Shown here piece by piece: positions 58,882 to 64,000 of a stretch of 64,000 bases of DNA. The position numbers and the translations under genes were made by a program. The notes under the pieces are model-generated. The model worked only from the letters and a program-made list of their open reading frames with translations, searched no databases and had not been told where the DNA came from. Each line of letters begins with the position of its first letter. Position 1 is the first letter of the stretch. Origin of the DNA: Curtobacterium sp. MR_MD2014 (GTDB lineage: Bacteria; Actinomycetota; Actinomycetes; Actinomycetales; Microbacteriaceae); the NCBI RefSeq assembly GCF_000772085.1, contig NZ_CP009755.1, forward strand, positions 2,728,001 through 2,792,000, written 5' to 3'.

Positions 58882-61800
58882 GTGAACCCCTCCCCCTTCG
58901 GTCTGTACGACCCTGCCCGCGAGTCGAGCGACTGCGGCGTCGGCTTCATCACCCGCCTCGACGGGGTGCCGACCCACGACGTCATCGTCCGCGGTGACGA
59001 AGCGCTCTGCTCGATCCCGCACCGGGGCGGCAAGTCCGCCGAGGGCGTCGGTGACGGCGCCGGCGTGAGCATCGACCTGTCGGTGGAGTTCTTCAGCGCG
59101 ATCACCGGCGAGGAGCTCGTCGCCGGGCACTTCGGCGTCGCGAACTGCTTCGTGCCGGCCGACCCCGACGAGCGTGCCGCCGCCGTGCAGACCGTGACCG
59201 ACGCGATCGAGCACGAGGGCTTCACGCTGCTGCTCGTCCGCGACGTCCCCGTCGACCACTCGGTCGCCCGTCCCGAGGCCGAGCAGTACCAGCTGCCGAT
59301 CGTGCAGTGGGTGTTCCGCGCGCCCGAGGGGTGGTCCCGCACCGACGTCGACGCCGCGGCGAACCGCGCCCTGCTCGCCGTCGAGCGCGTGTCCTACACG
59401 CAGGCGGCCGAGGCCCGTGCCCCGCACGCCGCGCTCTACCCGCTGTCGCTCAGTGCCCGCACGCAGATCCTCAAGGGCCGGCTGAACTCGGGCGAGGTGA
59501 TCTCGTACTTCCGCGACCTCACGGACCCGCGGCACTCGGTGCGCACGCTCTACTTCCACACGCGGTTCTCGACGAACACCGAGCCGCACCCGACCATGGC
59601 GCAGCCGTTCCGGTTGATGGCGCACAACGGTGAGCTCAACACCGACCGGAAGAACCGGCTGTCGGACGAGGCACTCGCCGCCGCCCGCACCCGCAGCATC
59701 GTCCGGCCTCCCGGACAGTCGGACTCGAGCCGGCTCGACCAGACCCTGCAGAGCCGCGTGTTCGACGACGGGCTCGAGATCGTCGAGGCCGTCGTCACGC
59801 TCATGCCGCCGGCGTGGGAGAACGACCGCACCCTGACGGCCGACGTCCGGGACATGCTCGAGTACTTCTCGCTGTACGAGGAGAAGAACGACGGCCCGGC
59901 CGCGGTGATCTTCAGCGACGGCGACGTCGTCGGCGCACGGCTCGACCGACTGGGGCTCCGTCCCCTGCGGACCGTGCAGACGGACGAGTACCTCATGGTG
60001 GCGTCCGAGTCCGGCCAGGTGACGTTCCCGGCCGACGAGGTCGTGCACCGCGGTCGCATCGAGGCCGGCGGCATGCTCGTCGTCGACCACCGCACCCGGT
60101 CGGTGATGCGCACGGACGAGGTCCTGCGGATGCTCGCCGCCCGTCGCGACTACGGGACGCTGCTCGACGCCGCCCGCGTGCACCTCGACGACCTGCCGGC
60201 GCCGGCCTACGACCGCGGCACCAGCACGCTCGGCTACGACGGCGACCTGTCGCTCGCGGGCCGCTACGTGGCGTACTCGCTGAACCAGGAGAGCTTCCGG
60301 TTCATGCTCGACCCGATGCTCGCCACCGGCTCGGAGCGCATCTCGGCGATGGGCTACGGCAACGCCATCAACGCGCTGAGCGACACCGAGGGCGGCATGG
60401 CGAAGTACTTCTCGCAGCGCTTCGCCCAGGTGACGAACCCGCCGCTCGACTCGATCCGCGAGGCCGACGGCATGTCGATGCGGGTCGCCCTCGGCAGCAA
60501 GCCGGACGGTACGGGCAGCGCGTCCGGCACGTCGAGCCGGCAGATCGTCGTGGACTCCCCCGTCCTCGGGCACCTCGACATGGTCCGCCTGCGCGACCAG
60601 ACGATCGTGCCGCTCGAACGGTTCGACATGCTCTACGTGCCGGTCGTCGACGACGAGCAGGCGAACGCGGACGCCGTCCGTACCGCGACCGAACGGCTCG
60701 CCGGTGCCGTCGTGGCCTTCGCCGAGCGCCAGGGCGGGATCGCGGTCCTGACCGACCGCTCGGTGTCGTCGACGCACGCACCCCTCCCCGTGATCCTCGC
60801 CGTCGCCGCCGTCAACCAGCGGCTCATCGAGACCGGTCTGCGCCTGCGCGTGTCCGTGGTCGCCGAGTCCGGCCAGCTGCCGTCCTCGCACCACGTGGCC
60901 ACCGCCCTGGGCTTCGGGGCCTCGGCCGTGTACAGCCTGTCCGCCCGGCTCCGCGCGGAGGAGAAGTACCCCGCCGCCCCCGCACCCGCCGGCGAGCTCA
61001 CCGAGACGGATGCCGCCCTCGAGCGCTTCCGCAAGGCGGCCGAGAAGGCGCTGGCGAAGACGATGGGCCGCGTCGGCCTGTGCACCGCCGAGAGCTACAT
61101 CGGCGGCGAGTTCTTCGAGCCGAACTACCTCGACACCGGCGACGACCTGTTCGCCCGGGTCTTCCCGCACATGGCCGCTCCGGTCGGCGGTGTCGGCTTC
61201 GCCCGCATCGCCCAGGCGTCCACCGAGTGGCACGAGCGCGCGCGCTCGGTCGCCACCGAGGGCCAGGTCCCCCTGCTCGGCCTGTTCAAGGAGCGGTCGG
61301 ACGGCGCCGGACACTCGTTCGGCGTCGCGAGCGTCCGCGGCTTCGGCGGCATGACCGAGGAGCGCCCGGCCTTCGAGCGCTCCGGTGACTCCGACGCGCT
61401 GCGGCTGCTCACGCTCCGGCAGCTCGACGACTCGTTCGGCATCTCGGACACGGCGTACCGGAACACCGGCTACGACCGGCTGAGCGACGCCGAGATCGAC
61501 GCGCACCGCATCACGCCGGGCTACGTCACGTTCCTGCAGACCACGCACGACGAGCGTTCCCGCCGCCCGGCGGCCCTGCGCGACGTGCTCGCCCTGCCCG
61601 CGGACGTCACCGGCATCGACGAGGCGCCGGACTTCGCGCGCGAGCTCGGCCGCTTCTCGACCACCGGGAACGCGAGCATCACGGTGCGCGGGCTGTCCGG
61701 CTCGCGGTCTTCCTCGGAGGACGCCCTGCCGGGAGGCACGACCCGCTTCACCCTGCGGCTCACCTCGACGGGGCCCACGGGCGCACTGCGCCACCGGGCC

Positions 61801-64000
61801 CTCGCGGACGGGCTCGCCCTGCTGCACCCCGGCACGGTCGACGTCGACGTCGTCGCCGACGACCGGGTGACGCTGCGCGCCACCGGTGCGGCCGCCGACC
61901 TGCTCGGCCTGCTGCAGCAGGCACCGGCGAGCGTCGACGTGGCCGAGGTCCAACCCGCGCACGAGATCACCCGGACCCTGGCGTCCGGTGCGATGAGCCA
62001 CGGCGCCCTCGTCGCGACCGCGCACGAGGCCGTCGCCCACGGCACGAACATGGTCGGCGGCATGTCGAACTCGGGCGAGGGCGGCGAGCACCACTCCCGC
62101 TACGGCACGATCCGCGGCTCGCGCATCAAGCAGTTCGCCTCGGGTCGGTTCGGCATCTGGGCGGGCTACCTGGCCGACCCGATGCTCGAGGAGCTCGAGA
62201 TCAAGATCGGCCAGGGCGCGAAGCCCGGCGAGGGCGGGCAGCTCCCCGCACCCAAGGTCACGGTGGACATCGCCGCGGCCCGGGGTGGAACGCCCGGCGT
62301 CGAGCTCATCTCGCCGCCGCCGCACCACGACACGTACTCGATCGAGGACCTCGCGCAGCTCATCCACGACTGCAAGGCCGCCCGGGTCCGCGTGGTCGTG
62401 AAGCTCGTGTCCTCCGAGGGCATCGGCACGATCGCGGTCGGCGTCGCGAAGGCCGGCGCGGACGTCATCAACGTCGCGGGCAACACCGGCGGCACCGGCG
62501 CCGCGGCCGTCACGAGCCTGAAGTACGCCGGACGCTCCGCGGAGATCGGTGTGGCCGAGGTGCACCAGGCCCTCGTCGCGAACGGCCTGCGCCAGAAGGT
62601 CACGCTCCGCTGCTCCGGTGCGCACCAGACCGGCTCGGACGTCGTCACGAGTGCGCTGCTCGGCGGGGACTCGTTCGAGTTCGGCACGACCGCGCTCATG
62701 ATGCTCGGCTGCGTGATGGCGAAGAACTGCAACGTGAAGTGCCCGGCGGGCCTGACCACGAACGCCGAGGCCTTCGAGGGCGACCCCCGAGCGCTCGCGC
62801 AGTACCTGCTCAACATCGCGCACGACGTCCGGCAGATCCTCGCGCGACTCGGCCTGCAGTCCCTCCGCGAGGCCCGGGGTCGCACCGACCTGCTGCAGCT
62901 CCTCGACCACCCGGCGTCCGTCGGCCGGCTGGACGTGCGGAACCTGCTCGCGCAGGTGCCCGAGAAGGTCGTCACCGACCCCGAGTACCTCGAGAAGGAC
63001 TACCGCACCGACGACGCCCTGATCGACCAGGTGCGGGCCGCGCTCGTCGACGGGCACGAGCACGCCCTGACCGTGGACGGCATCGGCCTGGGCAACGCCG
63101 ACAAGTCGGTCGGCGGGCAGCTCGGGATCGACGTCGAGCGCCTCCTCAACCACGAGCTGCGGGACGTCGACCTGTCGGGCCACCCGGCGGTCACCACCGA
63201 CGACCGCGGTCGCCGTCGCCTGGTCGACGGCGCGGTGACGGTCCGCACCCACGGCGCTGCCGGGCAGTCGTACGGCGTCTTCACGAACGACGGCACGACG
63301 CTCGAGCACACCGGCACGGCGAACGACGGTGTCGGCAAGAGCCAGTCCGGCGGACGCATCGTCGTCCGTGCCCCGGGCGGCGGGAGCGCCGAGCGCGGCG
63401 GCAACGTCCTCGTCGGCAACTTCGCGCTGTTCGGCGCCACCGGCGGACGCACGTTCGTCGAGGGCGAGGCCGGCGACCGGTTCGCCGTCCGGAACTCGGG
63501 CGCGACGGCGGTGGTGGAGGGCCTCGGCGACTTCGGCTGCGAGTACATGACCGGCGGCGCCGTGCTCAACCTCGGCGGCTACGGCAAGGGCCTCGGCAAC
63601 GGCATGTCCGGCGGGTTCCTGTACCAGTACGACCCGTCGGGAGCGGTGGCCGAGCGCGCGAGCACCGACTCGCTCCTCGTCTTCCCCGTCACGGAGACCG
63701 AGCGCGGTGCGTTCCACGAGGCCGCGGCGAAGCTGCTGCTCGAGTGGCACCTCGAGGCCACCGGGTCCGCCCTCGCCGAGCGGCTGCTCGCGGACTGGGC
63801 GACCACTCGCGAGCACGTGTTCGTCGGGATGCCGCGCGCGCTCCTGCTCAGCCAGGACGCCGACGAGATCCTCGCCGCCGCGACGCGGAACGAGCTCCTC
63901 GACGAGCTCGCGACCTCGGTGGCGACGGACAAGCTCCGGGCGTTCAAGGTGGACTACCGCGACCAGCGGACGGTGCTCGACGGCCGCGCTCCGGCGCTGG
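58882..64000 (+). CDS. gltB: glutamate synthase large-subunit-like protein, 3' end beyond window
   Basis: At least 1706 residues. Glutaminase (GATase2) domain: Cys18 in SSDCGVGFIT would be exposed after removing a short propeptide, with FHTRFSTNT and LMAHNGELNT. Central domain, then the FMN synthase domain (GGMSNSGEGGEHHSRYG; GGTPGVELISPPPHHD, here PGVELISPPP instead of the usual pattern), and a C-terminal GXGXG beta-helix. The iron-sulfur cysteines are C1277, C1283 and C1287 (CX5CX3C), whereas E. coli GltB has CX5CX4C. The chain is also about 150 or more residues longer than typical GltB. No gltD is visible before the window ends. GTG start. Confidence 0.85.
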   Translation, partial: MNPSPFGLYDPARESSDCGVGFITRLDGVPTHDVIVRGDEALCSIPHRGGKSAEGVGDGAGVSIDLSVEFFSAITGEELVAGHFGVANCFVPADPDERAAAVQTVTDAIEHEGFTLLLVRDVPVDHSVARPEAEQYQLPIVQWVFRAPEGWSRTDVDAAANRALLAVERVSYTQAAEARAPHAALYPLSLSARTQILKGRLNSGEVISYFRDLTDPRHSVRTLYFHTRFSTNTEPHPTMAQPFRLMAHNGELNTDRKNRLSDEALAAARTRSIVRPPGQSDSSRLDQTLQSRVFDDGLEIVEAVVTLMPPAWENDRTLTADVRDMLEYFSLYEEKNDGPAAVIFSDGDVVGARLDRLGLRPLRTVQTDEYLMVASESGQVTFPADEVVHRGRIEAGGMLVVDHRTRSVMRTDEVLRMLAARRDYGTLLDAARVHLDDLPAPAYDRGTSTLGYDGDLSLAGRYVAYSLNQESFRFMLDPMLATGSERISAMGYGNAINALSDTEGGMAKYFSQRFAQVTNPPLDSIREADGMSMRVALGSKPDGTGSASGTSSRQIVVDSPVLGHLDMVRLRDQTIVPLERFDMLYVPVVDDEQANADAVRTATERLAGAVVAFAERQGGIAVLTDRSVSSTHAPLPVILAVAAVNQRLIETGLRLRVSVVAESGQLPSSHHVATALGFGASAVYSLSARLRAEEKYPAAPAPAGELTETDAALERFRKAAEKALAKTMGRVGLCTAESYIGGEFFEPNYLDTGDDLFARVFPHMAAPVGGVGFARIAQASTEWHERARSVATEGQVPLLGLFKERSDGAGHSFGVASVRGFGGMTEERPAFERSGDSDALRLLTLRQLDDSFGISDTAYRNTGYDRLSDAEIDAHRITPGYVTFLQTTHDERSRRPAALRDVLALPADVTGIDEAPDFARELGRFSTTGNASITVRGLSGSRSSSEDALPGGTTRFTLRLTSTGPTGALRHRALADGLALLHPGTVDVDVVADDRVTLRATGAAADLLGLLQQAPASVDVAEVQPAHEITRTLASGAMSHGALVATAHEAVAHGTNMVGGMSNSGEGGEHHSRYGTIRGSRIKQFASGRFGIWAGYLADPMLEELEIKIGQGAKPGEGGQLPAPKVTVDIAAARGGTPGVELISPPPHHDTYSIEDLAQLIHDCKAARVRVVVKLVSSEGIGTIAVGVAKAGADVINVAGNTGGTGAAAVTSLKYAGRSAEIGVAEVHQALVANGLRQKVTLRCSGAHQTGSDVVTSALLGGDSFEFGTTALMMLGCVMAKNCNVKCPAGLTTNAEAFEGDPRALAQYLLNIAHDVRQILARLGLQSLREARGRTDLLQLLDHPASVGRLDVRNLLAQVPEKVVTDPEYLEKDYRTDDALIDQVRAALVDGHEHALTVDGIGLGNADKSVGGQLGIDVERLLNHELRDVDLSGHPAVTTDDRGRRRLVDGAVTVRTHGAAGQSYGVFTNDGTTLEHTGTANDGVGKSQSGGRIVVRAPGGGSAERGGNVLVGNFALFGATGGRTFVEGEAGDRFAVRNSGATAVVEGLGDFGCEYMTGGAVLNLGGYGKGLGNGMSGGFLYQYDPSGAVAERASTDSLLVFPVTETERGAFHEAAAKLLLEWHLEATGSALAERLLADWATTREHVFVGMPRALLLSQDADEILAAATRNELLDELATSVATDKLRAFKVDYRDQRTVLDGRAPAL

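Noticed and set aside
58045..63816. A 1923-codon open frame on the minus strand opposite glutamate synthase
   Set aside because: It mirrors the gltB frame in very GC-rich DNA, is dominated by Arg/Val/Gly/Asp without family motifs, and overlaps a clearly conserved gene.
1..64000. tRNA, rRNA or prophage genes
   Set aside because: No cloverleaf-like T-arm sequence, rRNA stretch, integrase or phage structural genes were recognised; this was by eye and a covariance-model scan would be decisive.

Overview
The window is about 72% GC by eye, tightly packed, and lacks tRNA, rRNA, transposase, integrase and CRISPR signals. Gene content (Pmt O-mannosyltransferase beside rsmI, a metG-tatD-rsmA cluster, GtrA-linked glycosyltransferases, many GTG starts) points to an actinobacterium. 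I infer the Microbacteriaceae, possibly Curtobacterium-like, but no marker gene settles the genus. About 55 genes can be supported; two run off the window edges.

Layout. 1-3134 (minus): an ATP-grasp ligase, a flavin-dependent monooxygenase and an O-acetylhomoserine sulfhydrylase, probably for organic sulfur use. 3275-6026: small membrane proteins and a divergent MmyB-type regulator/SDR pair. 6097-12090: conserved translation and cell-wall genes rsmA, tatD, metG, rsmI and divergent pmt. 12283-14676: TetR repressor and divergent multidrug exporter with two clear operators. 14936-25944: sulfurtransferase, epimerase, P-loop kinase, DUF255 protein, HrpA helicase, YbaK deacylase, DUF2461, a chloramphenicol-acetyltransferase-like protein and a nucleoside deaminase. 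25912-27089: a one-gene islet (membrane PASTA protein) flanked by exact 36-bp direct repeats, one of which is the 3' end of the deaminase gene. 27236-32586: CitA/CitB-type two-component system divergent from a tctCBA tricarboxylate transporter. 32770-41023: LacI, VOC, two alpha/beta hydrolases, DHFR-like reductase, NDH-2, an epimerase/TetR pair with operators, and a membrane acyltransferase. 41150-48232: FAD monooxygenase, UbiA prenyltransferase, formaldehyde dehydrogenase with a structured leader, phosphotransferase, GNAT, EamA and LysR. 48304-58486: a NarL-type two-component system, kinase-like and HAD genes, then a set of GT39 glycosyltransferase, OmpR-type regulator, sensor kinase, small membrane protein and GT2-GtrA protein. 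From 58882: a large, divergent glutamate synthase.

The non-coding DNA is unusually patterned. At least eight intergenic copies of an approximately 45-bp palindromic element (arms GGACGGGAGGC / GCCTCCCGTCC) are present, together with two very long palindromes, a second palindrome family, 19-bp and 23-bp tandem repeats and hexanucleotide microsatellites. About twenty genes carry a TAnnnT-like -10 hexamer 6-7 nt before the start codon, which implies leaderless transcription. Two glycosyltransferase genes share an 18-bp TTAGGG box with AGGG half-sites 11 bp apart, placed exactly 42 nt before each start codon, suggesting that the OmpR-type regulator encoded between them controls both.
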